A DNA stretch of 45,618 nt from JAVWPP01 sp036635835 (GTDB lineage Bacteria > Bacillota > Clostridia > TANB77 > CAG-465): NCBI GenBank assembly GCA_036635835.1, contig JAVWPP010000007.1, forward strand, positions 1-45,618. Direction: 5' to 3'. The translations under genes were made by a program, and so were the position numbers. Positions 24,638 to 33,432 of the stretch are shown here, piece after piece. Position 1 is the stretch's first letter; every line of letters begins with the position of its first letter. The notes below the pieces were generated by a model. The model worked only from the letters and a program-made list of their open reading frames with translations. It made no database searches and had not been told where the DNA came from.

Positions 24638-25309
24638 CTAATTTATTTTGTACTCTGGGAAAACATCTTGATTTATTCCATGCGGATCATTTAAAATAGT
24701 ATTTTCTCTTTGTGGAATTATTTCATTTTTTCCAGCCTTATTTATTACTGATACTACTGTAAATATAGCAATAACTATTACAGCAATACAAAGTGAAATA
24801 TATATATATGTTTTTGCTGTTATTATTTTGTTAGGACTAGTTACTGATTCTACTTTTGCAATTGATATTTTTGGTTTTACTTTTGTTTTTGCTTTTACTT
24901 CTGCTTTTTCTTTTTTCTCTTTAACCACATTTGCTGTTTTTTTAGTATTATCTTTAATAACATTAGTTTGCTTTTTAAGATTTTTTACTGCTTCTTCTTT
25001 AGCTTTTTTTAATGAAGTTACAATTTTTTCTTTTGACGGCTTTTTAGTAGTTGGCTTAGCAGTTTTTTTAGCTTTTGCTTTTGCGATTGTTTTAGGTTTT
25101 TCTTTAACTTCTTTTTTCTTAGTAGCAGTTTTTACTTCTTTTTTAGGTTCTATTTCTTTGATTTTTTTTACTTCTACTTTAACTTCTTTAACCACAGTTT
25201 CTTCTTTTGCTTTTTCTTTAACTGGAGAGTTTACTTGTTTTTTTGTTTCCTTTTTTTTAGCTTCTGCTCTTTTAGTTTTGCTATTTGTTTTTTTCTTTAC
25301 ATTTGCCAT
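24638..25309 (-). CDS. Lys-rich protein with C-terminal membrane anchor, 223 aa
   Basis: Residues 1-165 are extremely basic and low-complexity, mostly Lys, Ala, Glu, Thr and Val in KKxx patterns reminiscent of histone H1-like tails. One membrane segment follows (about 168-190: TYIYISLCIAVIVIAIFTVV) and then a short outer tail of about 30 residues. The topology suggests a cytoplasmic, nucleic-acid- or phospholipid-binding tail tethered to the membrane, but the function is unknown. The ATG at 25309 (GGGAGAG upstream) lies 13 bases after the GLUG-protein stop, so they form an operon. A smaller protein with a similar Lys/Ala tail is encoded at 28736-29053. Confidence 0.65.
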   Translation of the reverse strand: MANVKKKTNSKTKRAEAKKKETKKQVNSPVKEKAKEETVVKEVKVEVKKIKEIEPKKEVKTATKKKEVKEKPKTIAKAKAKKTAKPTTKKPSKEKIVTSLKKAKEEAVKNLKKQTNVIKDNTKKTANVVKEKKEKAEVKAKTKVKPKISIAKVESVTSPNKIITAKTYIYISLCIAVIVIAIFTVVSVINKAGKNEIIPQRENTILNDPHGINQDVFPEYKIN

Positions 25310-25321
25310 TTCTATCTCTCC

Positions 25322-27340
25322 CTACATTATAATTTCTGGTGACACTTTATCACCTTTAGTTGTCCAAGTATCTTTAAAATTAAATCCTTTATATGATTTT
25401 TTATCATTCATTACTAATTCTTTTATTGGAGTTCCTATAAAATCTTTTTCATCTTTTGTTAATGGGTAATATGCATTTTTAATAGTTACACCTTTAGATC
25501 TTTTATTTATACAAGGTGCTGTATTTTCTCCTGCTATATATCCTGAAGTATAAACATTAGAAATGCTTGCATTTTTAGAAACAACTTCGTTTATAAATGC
25601 TCCTCCGTTTTTTTGTCTGACATTAATATTTGACTTACTATATGCATCTTCAATTTTTACATCTCCGCTTATCCAAGAAATGAATCCAGCAGCTGCACTA
25701 CCTGCATTGATATTACCTAAACTATATGATTTAGAAATCTCTACGCTTTTTTTCTTATTTGTTATATCGCTAGTTCTTACTGTTGATATAAATCCTGAAA
25801 TAACATCATTTAGTGCAGATATATCTACGTTTGCATAACAATTATTTATGTATGAAGTTCCAGTTGTTACGTCTGCGCTACCAATTAATCCACCGGCATA
25901 TTTATCTATATTATTCATTCTTCCATTAGCTGATGAATTTTCTACGCTTGTATTTATTATACTACCTGCAAGTCCTCCTGCGTATTTTATTTTAGGCAAG
26001 TTTGAATATATATGAACATCTGCATGAGAACTATTTATATTGCCATCTTTCATATATCCAACAATTCCACCTATCCAAGTATTATTGTTATTATATGTTC
26101 CGTTTAATGAAACAACCTGTGTTTGTGATATACAGTTTTCTATATTGCCACTTACATTACTACCTGCTATACCGCCAACAGCCATGTCTCCCATAATAAG
26201 AGAACCTATTCCATTATAATTGCAATTTTTAATATCTACATATGTAGCATCTCCAATTATTCCGCCTACAAAAGTAGTTCCTTCTATATTGTTTTTCACT
26301 TCATTATTTACTATACAAGTATTTATAGCAGATAAGCTATTTGCTGAAGTCATTCCTACGATAGTGCCTACTCTTTGAAGACCGTATACATTAACATTAT
26401 TGGCAGTAATATTAGAGATTTCTCCTTCTAATACTCCTACTAATCCAGCAACTATATGATTTGAAACAATACTAAAATTCTCTATTGTTAAATTATGAAT
26501 TTCAGATCCTTTTAATGTGTTTTTAAACATAGCATATCCATCATATGCTGCTATATTTTTATCTGCTTCATATCTATACACATTGTCATTATATATAGTA
26601 TTTAATAAGGTATTACTTTTAGCAATATATTTTTTAGATTGCTTTTTTGTGCTTCCTTTTTCAAGACCTAATTTTTTATCTATTGCTACGTAATATACGT
26701 CATTTTTCCATTCATCTAAAGTTTTATATATTTTATTTGCTTTATAGTTTAGATTTAGAATTTTCATTCCATTACCATCTAAAACACCAGCAAAATCTTC
26801 AATTGGTTTAAAATCTACATCTTTCAAATCTATATTTTCCATTAAGATATATTTACCATCTGCTTTTATATTTTGTAGTTCATTAGCAGTTCTAATAGGA
26901 GTATATCCATTTGGAATATTTTCTTTTATTTTCATTCCAGATATATTAGCAGTTTTAGGATATATGTTTCCGTCTTCTGTTAAGTATATAATTTCGTATT
27001 TTTCATTAATATAATAAGTTCCTTTTTCTAATGCTTTTTTAAATTCTTTTTTTCTAGTATTAACCTTATAATAATTTGTATTATTTATCTTGCTAAACAT
27101 TTCATCTAACTTTGCATTTTCTGGTGATACTTCTTTTCCAGCAGTTATAAATACATTAGTTTTGATAATGTCTATTTTTGTTTGCATCTCTTTAACATTT
27201 GCAACAATTTTAGTTTCTTCTACATTCTTAAACGGTTCATTTTTACTCAAATGATTAACTGTCACTATTGTTACTACTACAATTATAACTAACATTAATA
27301 TTAACACAATAAGTGAAACACCTTTTTTACTTTTATTCAT
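25322..27340 (-). CDS. prepilin-like N-terminus with GLUG-type repeats, 672 aa
   Basis: The N-terminus KKGVSLIVLILMLVIIVVVT looks like a type IV prepilin/pseudopilin leader and helix, with possible cleavage after Gly7. Residues about 40-140 form a domain shared with the small protein at 28304-28726 (...NYYKV...GTYYINEKYEIIYL). Residues about 280-620 contain repeated GLUG-like units, for example VGGIIG, VGGIAGSNVSGNIENC, IGGIVGYMKDGNINSS, AGGLAGS, AGGLIGS, typical of beta-helical adhesins. Predicted surface fibre or adhesin. The ATG at 27340 has GAGGAG and a promoter upstream. It heads the operon with the Lys-rich membrane protein. Confidence 0.8.
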   Translation of the reverse strand: MNKSKKGVSLIVLILMLVIIVVVTIVTVNHLSKNEPFKNVEETKIVANVKEMQTKIDIIKTNVFITAGKEVSPENAKLDEMFSKINNTNYYKVNTRKKEFKKALEKGTYYINEKYEIIYLTEDGNIYPKTANISGMKIKENIPNGYTPIRTANELQNIKADGKYILMENIDLKDVDFKPIEDFAGVLDGNGMKILNLNYKANKIYKTLDEWKNDVYYVAIDKKLGLEKGSTKKQSKKYIAKSNTLLNTIYNDNVYRYEADKNIAAYDGYAMFKNTLKGSEIHNLTIENFSIVSNHIVAGLVGVLEGEISNITANNVNVYGLQRVGTIVGMTSANSLSAINTCIVNNEVKNNIEGTTFVGGIIGDATYVDIKNCNYNGIGSLIMGDMAVGGIAGSNVSGNIENCISQTQVVSLNGTYNNNNTWIGGIVGYMKDGNINSSHADVHIYSNLPKIKYAGGLAGSIINTSVENSSANGRMNNIDKYAGGLIGSADVTTGTSYINNCYANVDISALNDVISGFISTVRTSDITNKKKSVEISKSYSLGNINAGSAAAGFISWISGDVKIEDAYSKSNINVRQKNGGAFINEVVSKNASISNVYTSGYIAGENTAPCINKRSKGVTIKNAYYPLTKDEKDFIGTPIKELVMNDKKSYKGFNFKDTWTTKGDKVSPEIIM

Positions 27341-27369
27341 ATTTTTCTCCTCTATTTAACTACATATTG

Positions 27370-27398
27370 ATTTTACAACAATTTCACTTTTATTACAA
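27370..27398 (-). promoter_or_regulatory. promoter of the GLUG-protein operon
   Basis: TTGTAA (27393-27398), 17 bases, TAAAAT (27370-27375) on the minus strand, about 30 bases before the ATG. Confidence 0.55.
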
Positions 27399-27433
27399 TA
27401 GGCATTCGCTATAAAAGGGGAAAAAATATACTA

Positions 27434-27477
27434 AAAGCTACTGAAAAAAGTATCATCTTTTCTCAGTAGCTTTTTTT
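27434..27477 (-). terminator. terminator after the second HAD gene
   Basis: A 17-bp stem with one mismatch (27434-27450 with 27457-27473) overlaps the gene's stop codon region. Confidence 0.7.
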
Positions 27478-28153
27478 AATTTAGCAATTCAAGTATTTCT
27501 AATATTTGAATAATGTCATATATAACATAATTCGGTTTTATTATTTTTGTGAAGCTTTCTTTCAGTCTTCCGTTAACGTTAACCCATATCGTAGTAACTC
27601 CTAATTTATTAGCTGGATAAATATCTTCGCTTAGACTATCTCCAACCATTACAACTTCATCTGGTTTATAATTTTTTTCCTTCATTATTGTAGCAATAGA
27701 ATTATACTTATTACTTTTCTTTTTTGTAATGCAAATGTTACTATCTTTGAATCCTATATTTTGAGCAAATGATTTTGATTTTAAATTGTTAGATACAAAA
27801 AATATTTCATATCCATTACTCTTTAAATTGTTAATCACATTTATAGTATTTGAAAATGGTATTTCTATCTTTTTCATATATTCATAATATAGCTGTTTAT
27901 ATTTTTTAATACTTTTGTTTAATACAATTGCATGCACTGCAAGTCTTAAATCTAAAGTCCGCATGTTAGCTTTAAGCAGCCCAAAACTTCTTATATATAG
28001 TGCCACTTTTTCAATTAGTTTTACTAATACTTTTCTAGGACCTTCTGTGCATTTCATATCTTTTTGTATTTCATATAATATTAATTCATCTTCTAAAGTG
28101 AAATTTTTAATAGTATCATCACCGTCTACAAAAATAGCTTTAATTTTTTTCAT
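27476..28153 (-). CDS. HAD-superfamily hydrolase, 225 aa
   Basis: HAD phosphatase with motif I FVDGDDTI (Asp10, Asp12), motif II FVSNN (about 118-122), Lys in the KKKSNKY region and motif IV VMVGDSLSEDIYPANKLG. A helical cap occupies residues about 20-100. Substrate unknown. Codon 65 is CGG (27959-27961) in the cap, in MRTLDLRL. The frame continues through it, and a +1 shift would meet a stop after two codons (GGA CTT TAG). The ATG at 28153 follows AAGGAG. It stands between the surface-fibre genes with its own terminator. Confidence 0.8.
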   Translation of the reverse strand: MKKIKAIFVDGDDTIKNFTLEDELILYEIQKDMKCTEGPRKVLVKLIEKVALYIRSFGLLKANMRTLDLRLAVHAIVLNKSIKKYKQLYYEYMKKIEIPFSNTINVINNLKSNGYEIFFVSNNLKSKSFAQNIGFKDSNICITKKKSNKYNSIATIMKEKNYKPDEVVMVGDSLSEDIYPANKLGVTTIWVNVNGRLKESFTKIIKPNYVIYDIIQILEILELLN

Positions 28154-28256
28154 ATTGTCATCTCCTTAAAATTATTTAATTTTAAGTTTAAAAATTTTAC
28201 ATACATATATTATATCATTTTATTCACTTTTAAGCAAATCTTTTTTTAGACATAAT

Positions 28257-28290
28257 AAAAGCACACTTTTTTTATATAAAGTATGCTTTT
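28257..28290 (-). terminator. terminator after the small prepilin-like gene
   Basis: AAAAGCACACTTT (28257-28269) pairs with AAAGTATGCTTTT (28278-28290) with one mismatch. Confidence 0.75.
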
Positions 28291-28303
28291 TATTTTTTAA
28301 CAT

Positions 28304-28726
28304 TTATAGTACAGCATTTATAATTTCAGATGGGACTAGACTTTCAAGTGGAATAGTTGTTCCATCTATTTTTACATATGTAACAATATAATTATCGTCT
28401 ATAATATATACACCATCTACTTTTATATTTTCAAGTCCTATATTTTTTAATATGACTTTATAATATCCTGATGTGTTTATTCTAACAAATTTATCTTGCA
28501 ATATTGGATCATCTGGCATTACTTCTTCATTTGTTTCTAGCATTATTTTAGATGCTGCATCTGATACTACTTGCTGAACAGAATCTAGCTGAGCAGTTAA
28601 TTTAGAATCGTCTGCTTCTCCTAAAATCTCTTTATCTGCAAGCGTTATTATAACTGCACCTGCCATTATTATCATAACTATAATAGTTATTACGAGAACT
28701 ATTAAACTCATTCCGTTTTTTTTCAT
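28304..28726 (-). CDS. small prepilin-like protein, 140 aa
   Basis: The N-terminus KKNGMSLIVLVITIIVMIIM is a prepilin-like leader plus hydrophobic helix (possible cleavage after Gly5), followed by a globular domain of about 100 residues. It shares with the 672-aa GLUG protein the pattern ...GYYKV...GVYIIDDNYIVTYVKIDGTT, so both probably carry the same pilin-type head domain. Predicted to be inserted in the membrane and perhaps assembled or displayed as a surface fibre subunit; no pilus ATPase or prepilin peptidase is in this window. It follows the 105-aa gene by 9 bases, forming an operon with it. Confidence 0.75.
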   Translation of the reverse strand: MKKNGMSLIVLVITIIVMIIMAGAVIITLADKEILGEADDSKLTAQLDSVQQVVSDAASKIMLETNEEVMPDDPILQDKFVRINTSGYYKVILKNIGLENIKVDGVYIIDDNYIVTYVKIDGTTIPLESLVPSEIINAVL

Positions 28727-28735
28727 TCTCCACTC

Positions 28736-29053
28736 CTATTTTTTAGATACTTTTTTCTTAGATTTACTTTTTTCAGTTGGCTTATTTGCACTTTGCTTTG
28801 CTGCTTTACTTGCTTCTCTTTTTGCTTTAGCTTGTAGTTTTTTCGCATTTTTATTCGCCTCTTTAACCGCATTTGAATAAATACATGTCATAGCTGCTGC
28901 TATTGCTACGCAAATTAGGACTGTTATTATAGTTTCAGGAACTTTATTTATATTGTTTGCATCAACATTTACTTCCTGAGCTGCATAACAAATATTTGTT
29001 GTTAGCATTATTAATGTAGCCACTCCAATAGATTTTATTTTTCTTATTTTCAT
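28736..29053 (-). CDS. small membrane protein with Lys/Ala-rich tail, 105 aa
   Basis: An N-terminal hydrophobic segment ending in CYAAQ (residues about 8-26) may be a signal peptide or anchor; a second membrane segment follows at about 39-60. The C-terminal 45 residues are almost all Lys, Ala, Ser and Glu, ending SKKKVSKK. This tail recalls the Lys-rich protein at 24638-25309. Unknown function. It is co-transcribed with the prepilin-like gene. The ATG at 29053 has GAGGAAG upstream. Confidence 0.65.
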   Translation of the reverse strand: MKIRKIKSIGVATLIMLTTNICYAAQEVNVDANNINKVPETIITVLICVAIAAAMTCIYSNAVKEANKNAKKLQAKAKREASKAAKQSANKPTEKSKSKKKVSKK

Positions 29054-29132
29054 AACTCATCTTCCTCTCTTTTGTATTATATATTTATATATTATATTAA
29101 AAAAGCATATAAAACAATATTAAACTAATATT

Positions 29133-30236
29133 TTATATTTTTTTTATACTCTTTAAATATTCAAACATGAATTCATCTATTTTACCATCCATAACTGCTT
29201 GAACATTTCCGATTTCAAAATTTGTTCTATGATCTTTTACTAATGTATATGGACAAAATACATATGATCTTATTTGATTTCCAAAACTGTTATCTAATAC
29301 ACTTCCTTTAATACCTTCTGCCTTTTCTTTTTGTTTTTGTACCTCTATTTGATACACTTTAGATCTAAGCATTTTCATTGCATTTTCTCTATTTTGTATT
29401 TGAGATCTTTCAGTTTGGCAAGTAACAACTACGCCTGTTGGAATATGTTTTATTCTAATAGCTGAGTCTGTTTTATTTACATGTTGTCCTCCTGCTCCTG
29501 AAGCTCTGTATGTGTCTACTTCTAAATCTTCTGCTTTAATATCTATTTGTATATTGTCATCTAGCTCTGGCATAACTTCTACTGATGCAAATGATGTATG
29601 CCTACGTTTGTTACTATCAAAAGGTGAAATTCGTACAAGCCTATGAACTCCTTTTTCGCATTTTAAATATCCATATGCATTATTACCTTTAACTAAAAAA
29701 GTTACACTTTTTATTCCAGCTTCATCACCTGATTGGAAATCTAAATTTTCAAATTCATATTCGTTTTTTGTAGCCCATTTTATATACATTCTATATAACA
29801 TTTCAGCCCAATCTTGAGACTCAGTTCCGCCTGCTCCTGGATGTACTGTTACTATTGCATTGTTTTGATCATATTCTTCATTTAACAAAGTAGTTATTTG
29901 TGCTCTCTCTATTTCAGTATTTATTTTTTTTATATTTTTCTCTACTACTTTACTAATTTCTTCATCTTTTTCTTCTGCATATAGTTCTAAATATACAATG
30001 ATTTCATCGTAATTTTCTTCTATTTTTTTATACTGATAAATATATCTTTTTAATGATTTTATTTCTCTCATAATTTCCTGTGAAGTTTTCATGTCCTCCC
30101 AAAAATTATTTTCTTCTGTTTTTCTTTCAAGAATATTAAGCTCTGCTTCTTTATTTTCTATATATAAAGCTTCTTTTAATTTTAATAATTGTTCATATAT
30201 TTTTTCTAGTTCTAATTTTTTTTCTTCTATATCCAC
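29133..30236 (-). CDS. prfB: peptide chain release factor 2
   Basis: Terminates translation at UGA and UAA. The stop-codon recognition motif SPF (204-206) and the peptidyl-transferase GGQ motif (249-251, in SGAGGQHVNK) are both present. The reading frame is continuous over 367 residues. The usual autoregulatory UGA +1 frameshift near codon 26 is absent: the corresponding region reads ALYIENKEAEL without interruption. The start is GTG at 30236 with AGGAGG upstream. It is followed closely after the pseudouridine synthase gene, so translation-related genes are grouped here. Confidence 0.95.
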   Translation of the reverse strand: MDIEEKKLELEKIYEQLLKLKEALYIENKEAELNILERKTEENNFWEDMKTSQEIMREIKSLKRYIYQYKKIEENYDEIIVYLELYAEEKDEEISKVVEKNIKKINTEIERAQITTLLNEEYDQNNAIVTVHPGAGGTESQDWAEMLYRMYIKWATKNEYEFENLDFQSGDEAGIKSVTFLVKGNNAYGYLKCEKGVHRLVRISPFDSNKRRHTSFASVEVMPELDDNIQIDIKAEDLEVDTYRASGAGGQHVNKTDSAIRIKHIPTGVVVTCQTERSQIQNRENAMKMLRSKVYQIEVQKQKEKAEGIKGSVLDNSFGNQIRSYVFCPYTLVKDHRTNFEIGNVQAVMDGKIDEFMFEYLKSIKKI

Positions 30237-30245
30237 TACGTCCTC

Positions 30246-30938
30246 CTATATGTTGAAATATTTAAATCCACCAAGTTTAGCTGGCTTTTTTTCAAACTTC
30301 AAAACTTCTTTTGAAACTGGATGTGCAAAAGAAAGACTATATGCATATAAGGCAATATTATCTCCTATTTTATTTATCTTTTGTCCATATTTTTGGTCTC
30401 CAAATAAAGGGTGTCCTATATTTGCAAATTGAACTCTTATTTGATGATGCCTGCCTGTATGCAAGTTTACATCTACAAGAGTATATCCATTTGCGTTTTC
30501 TATTACTGAGTAATCTAAAACAGCTAACTTTGCATTTTTAGTATCTTCTCTACATACACTACTCATATTTTCTTTTTCATTTTTTACTAAGTAGTTTTCT
30601 AATGTACCGCTGCCTTTAAGTTCTCCGTTTAAAACTGCTAAATATTTTTTGGCCATTTTTCTTGTTCTAATTGTTTCTGAAAGTCTAGTCATTGCTTTAG
30701 AAGTTTTAGCAAACACTACAATTCCTCCAACCATTCTATCTAGCCTATGAACCATTCCAAGATATACGTTACCTGGTTTATTATATTTTATTTTTAAATA
30801 TTCTTTAACAATATCTATCATTGATATATCTTCTGATATATCTTTTTGCATTGGTACTCTAACCATTTTTTCTACTACAATTATATGATTATCTTCATAC
30901 AGTACATTTAGTTTTTTTATATATTCTTCTAACTTCAT
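30246..30938 (-). CDS. RluA-family pseudouridine synthase, 230 aa
   Basis: Isomerises uridine to pseudouridine in rRNA or tRNA. The motif HRLDRMVGG (residues 64-72) contains the catalytic Asp67; HTGRHHQIR lies further on (about 159-167), the other conserved RluA motif. There is no N-terminal S4 domain, so this is the shorter RluA type rather than full RluD. The target uridine cannot be inferred. The ATG at 30938 has AAGGA. Its stop is 10 bases before the prfB start codon, so they form an operon. Confidence 0.88.
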   Translation of the reverse strand: MKLEEYIKKLNVLYEDNHIIVVEKMVRVPMQKDISEDISMIDIVKEYLKIKYNKPGNVYLGMVHRLDRMVGGIVVFAKTSKAMTRLSETIRTRKMAKKYLAVLNGELKGSGTLENYLVKNEKENMSSVCREDTKNAKLAVLDYSVIENANGYTLVDVNLHTGRHHQIRVQFANIGHPLFGDQKYGQKINKIGDNIALYAYSLSFAHPVSKEVLKFEKKPAKLGGFKYFNI

Positions 30939-30962
30939 TTCATTTTCCTTTTTATATTATAT

Positions 30963-31811
30963 CTATATATTTATTTGAACAATACTTGCTTGCGTGCCAT
31001 AATCTTTTTCTTCTTTCATAGTTGTTTTTCTAAAAGAAAAAAAGTCTTCATTATTGCAGCAAGTACATATATTTGCATCTAAAATATTTTCGCTTTTAAG
31101 ACCTAATTCAATTAAATCTTCTTTTATGCAGTTTATAAAATCTACGTGATATATTTCATCTACTTTTTGTATATATTTTTTTTCTTTTGGCCAAATACTT
31201 AGTATCTGGTTTTCTATTAAATCTCTATCTTTAGTTGTCCAGCAACACTTTCTTATACAAGGACCAATGCAACAAATAATATCTTTATAGTTTGTATTAT
31301 ATTTCTCATTCATTAATTTACAGGTTTTTAAATATATTTGTTTTACTGTACCTTTCCAACCACTATGAACATTTGCAATGCATTTATTTACAGGATCTAA
31401 AAAAATAATTGGAGTGCAATCTGCAGTAGTAATTATAAGGGGAATTTTTTTTTCATTTGTTATCATTCCATCAAATTCTTCTTCCGAATTTTTTTCAAAT
31501 ATATATTCCTTATAATTATTTATATCTATACATATATTTCTATCTGTATGAGCTTGAAGTCCTTTTACTACTTTTTTTCTTTCTAAATTTAATACATTAC
31601 ATATTTTATTTAAATTTTCATAAACATTTTCTGCTTTATCTTTTCCTCTTACTCTAAAATTTAATGTTGAATATATGTCTTTACTCTTACCACCATGCCT
31701 TAGAAAAAATGCGTGCTCTATTTCTTTATATTCTAATAGTTTTTTAAACTGAATGAATTCAATATTTGACTTTGATTTATGTACAATTATATCTGATTCG
31801 TATTTTTTCAC
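30963..31811 (-). CDS. YfiH/YlmD (LACC1-type) purine nucleoside phosphorylase family
   Basis: Members of this 'multicopper polyphenol oxidase' family are now known to act on purine nucleosides (phosphorolysis and deamination) and to bind zinc with two His and one Cys. The matching residues are His88 (GLQAHTD), Cys132 (TTADCTP) and His149 (NVHSGWKGT). Length 282 residues, complete. The start is GTG at 31811 with AGGAG upstream. In many Gram-positives this gene (ylmD) lies in the division cluster; here it precedes the pseudouridine synthase and prfB, 24 bases apart. Confidence 0.85.
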   Translation of the reverse strand: MKKYESDIIVHKSKSNIEFIQFKKLLEYKEIEHAFFLRHGGKSKDIYSTLNFRVRGKDKAENVYENLNKICNVLNLERKKVVKGLQAHTDRNICIDINNYKEYIFEKNSEEEFDGMITNEKKIPLIITTADCTPIIFLDPVNKCIANVHSGWKGTVKQIYLKTCKLMNEKYNTNYKDIICCIGPCIRKCCWTTKDRDLIENQILSIWPKEKKYIQKVDEIYHVDFINCIKEDLIELGLKSENILDANICTCCNNEDFFSFRKTTMKEEKDYGTQASIVQINI

Positions 31812-31937
31812 TTTAATTTCTCCTGTTTTTCTTTTTAGACTTTATCTAAAGGTGTATCTAGCTGCTTTTATTTTAGGGCATATGAGGCTTTATATATGCT
31901 AGAGGTCTCTCTATATGGTTTGATGATTTTTATATTA

Positions 31938-31969
31938 AAAACAACCGCTACTAGCGATTGTTTTGTTTT
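31938..31969 (-). terminator. terminator after the 477-aa surface protein gene
   Basis: AAAACAACCGCT (31938-31949) pairs with AGCGATTGTTTT (31953-31964) with one mismatch, flanked by T-rich and A-rich runs. Confidence 0.7.
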
Positions 31970-31970
31970 T

Positions 31971-33404
31971 TTAATTTGCTGGCTTTGTAGCTGGCTCTTT
32001 ATTGTCTGTTTCTTCTTGCTTTACTGTTTCTTCTTGCTTTACTGTTTCTTCTACTTGTGGCTGTTGTACAATAGGGGCTGGCCTAGTCCATTTTAATTTC
32101 ATTATTTTAGATATGTTTGTTTTTATATCTAGCACTGAATAATATACATTTCCTTCTTGCGTGAATGCTATATGTTTTGGCACTGTAGTTTCTGATAGAC
32201 TTTCTTTTTTTATGACAGCTCCGTTTTGATCTAATATTCCTATTGCACTAATGTACTGTGCAGTTCCTCCATACACATAGAAGTTGTCTTGATTATCTAC
32301 AGAAAATTTCATTGGTGCATATTTTATTCCAAGTTCTTTTATGATGTCTATTGTTTTTATAAGTTTTCCCTCTTTAGAATAAATTAATATTTCATTTACA
32401 TTGTATAAGTCATTTATCTTATCTTTTCTAAAATCTTTTTTCTCTACGCCTTCTAAATATATAGCCATATAATTTCCGTTTGAAAGCTTATACATTGTTT
32501 CGATTTTTCCTATTCTAGTTGTATCTTTTCTTTCTATTACATTTTTCCAAAGTTCTTTTCCGTCTAAATCTATTTTTCTAATATATGCGCTTTTTTCTTT
32601 GCTACCATACTCTAATTTTGAGTCTTCTAAATTTAAAGATTTTTCGTAATCTGTTGGCTTAATGTATGTAGATAAAGCAGATGATTCTAGATTTCCAAAT
32701 TCCCCAAGTGTAACTTTTATTTCATCATCTAAACCTAAATTAGATTTAATAACTAGTTCTAGCTTCTTATCTTTTTCAAACATATCTATAAGGCTACCTG
32801 TTGTAACTTTATCTAAAAATTTATTGTATATTAAATTGCCTGATGCATCTATTCTAATAACATTATTTCTTGCAACTGTTCCGTTTATAAATGCCATATA
32901 AAAAGTATAGACTTCATCTTTTTTTATTACGCTAAGTAGTTCTTCTTGTGGACCTTGTAATTCTATTTCTTTTTTCCATGCAACGTTTAAACTATTGTCT
33001 GCTTTGAGAGCATACATTTTATTTTTTTCACCGTTTTTTGCATCTCCATTAAACAGAATAATGTATCCGTCTTTTAATTTATCTATGTATATTGGAACTT
33101 GCAATTCTTTGGCTAATTTAATCTTTGATTTTGATTCATTTGTTTTATTGAAATCTTTATCAAACTGTACTAAACTTATAGACAGATCTTCATTTACTTT
33201 TGCTAAAATATTATTTCCGTTTTCTTCTTCATAAATAAAATCTTTTGACTGATATGTTAGCTTTTGATACTCAAATAGTTTAGCTGCAGCTAAAGCATTT
33301 TTTTGATCTTTGTAATACTTAAAAGCAACTATTCCTCCTATAGCTAGTATCAGCGTAAGCACTACAATAATTGTAATAACAATAATTTTCTTTTTATTTG
33401 ACAT
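31971..33404 (-). CDS. membrane-anchored protein with beta-propeller-like repeats, 477 aa
   Basis: One N-terminal membrane segment (residues about 6-28) anchors a large extracellular domain (about 40-435) of repeating beta strands, such as 'NLNVAWKKEIEL', 'GKELWKNVIER' and 'GKLIKTIDII', which look like PQQ-type or similar beta-propeller blades; no exact family is recognised. The C-terminus is Pro/Glu/Thr-rich with a repeated VKQEET unit, typical of a disordered spacer. The ATG at 33404 has AAGGAG. It starts 28 bases after the cysS stop and may be co-transcribed with it. Confidence 0.65.
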   Translation of the reverse strand: MSNKKKIIVITIIVVLTLILAIGGIVAFKYYKDQKNALAAAKLFEYQKLTYQSKDFIYEEENGNNILAKVNEDLSISLVQFDKDFNKTNESKSKIKLAKELQVPIYIDKLKDGYIILFNGDAKNGEKNKMYALKADNSLNVAWKKEIELQGPQEELLSVIKKDEVYTFYMAFINGTVARNNVIRIDASGNLIYNKFLDKVTTGSLIDMFEKDKKLELVIKSNLGLDDEIKVTLGEFGNLESSALSTYIKPTDYEKSLNLEDSKLEYGSKEKSAYIRKIDLDGKELWKNVIERKDTTRIGKIETMYKLSNGNYMAIYLEGVEKKDFRKDKINDLYNVNEILIYSKEGKLIKTIDIIKELGIKYAPMKFSVDNQDNFYVYGGTAQYISAIGILDQNGAVIKKESLSETTVPKHIAFTQEGNVYYSVLDIKTNISKIMKLKWTRPAPIVQQPQVEETVKQEETVKQEETDNKEPATKPAN

Positions 33405-33432
33405 CTTACTTTCTCCTTCGTTATTTAGTATT

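Noticed and set aside
24828..25469. Plus-strand open frame of 213 codons opposite the Lys-rich protein
   Set aside because: Its Phe/Ser/Thr/Val-rich composition is the reverse complement of Lys/Ala/Glu codons, and it crosses two minus-strand genes with good starts.
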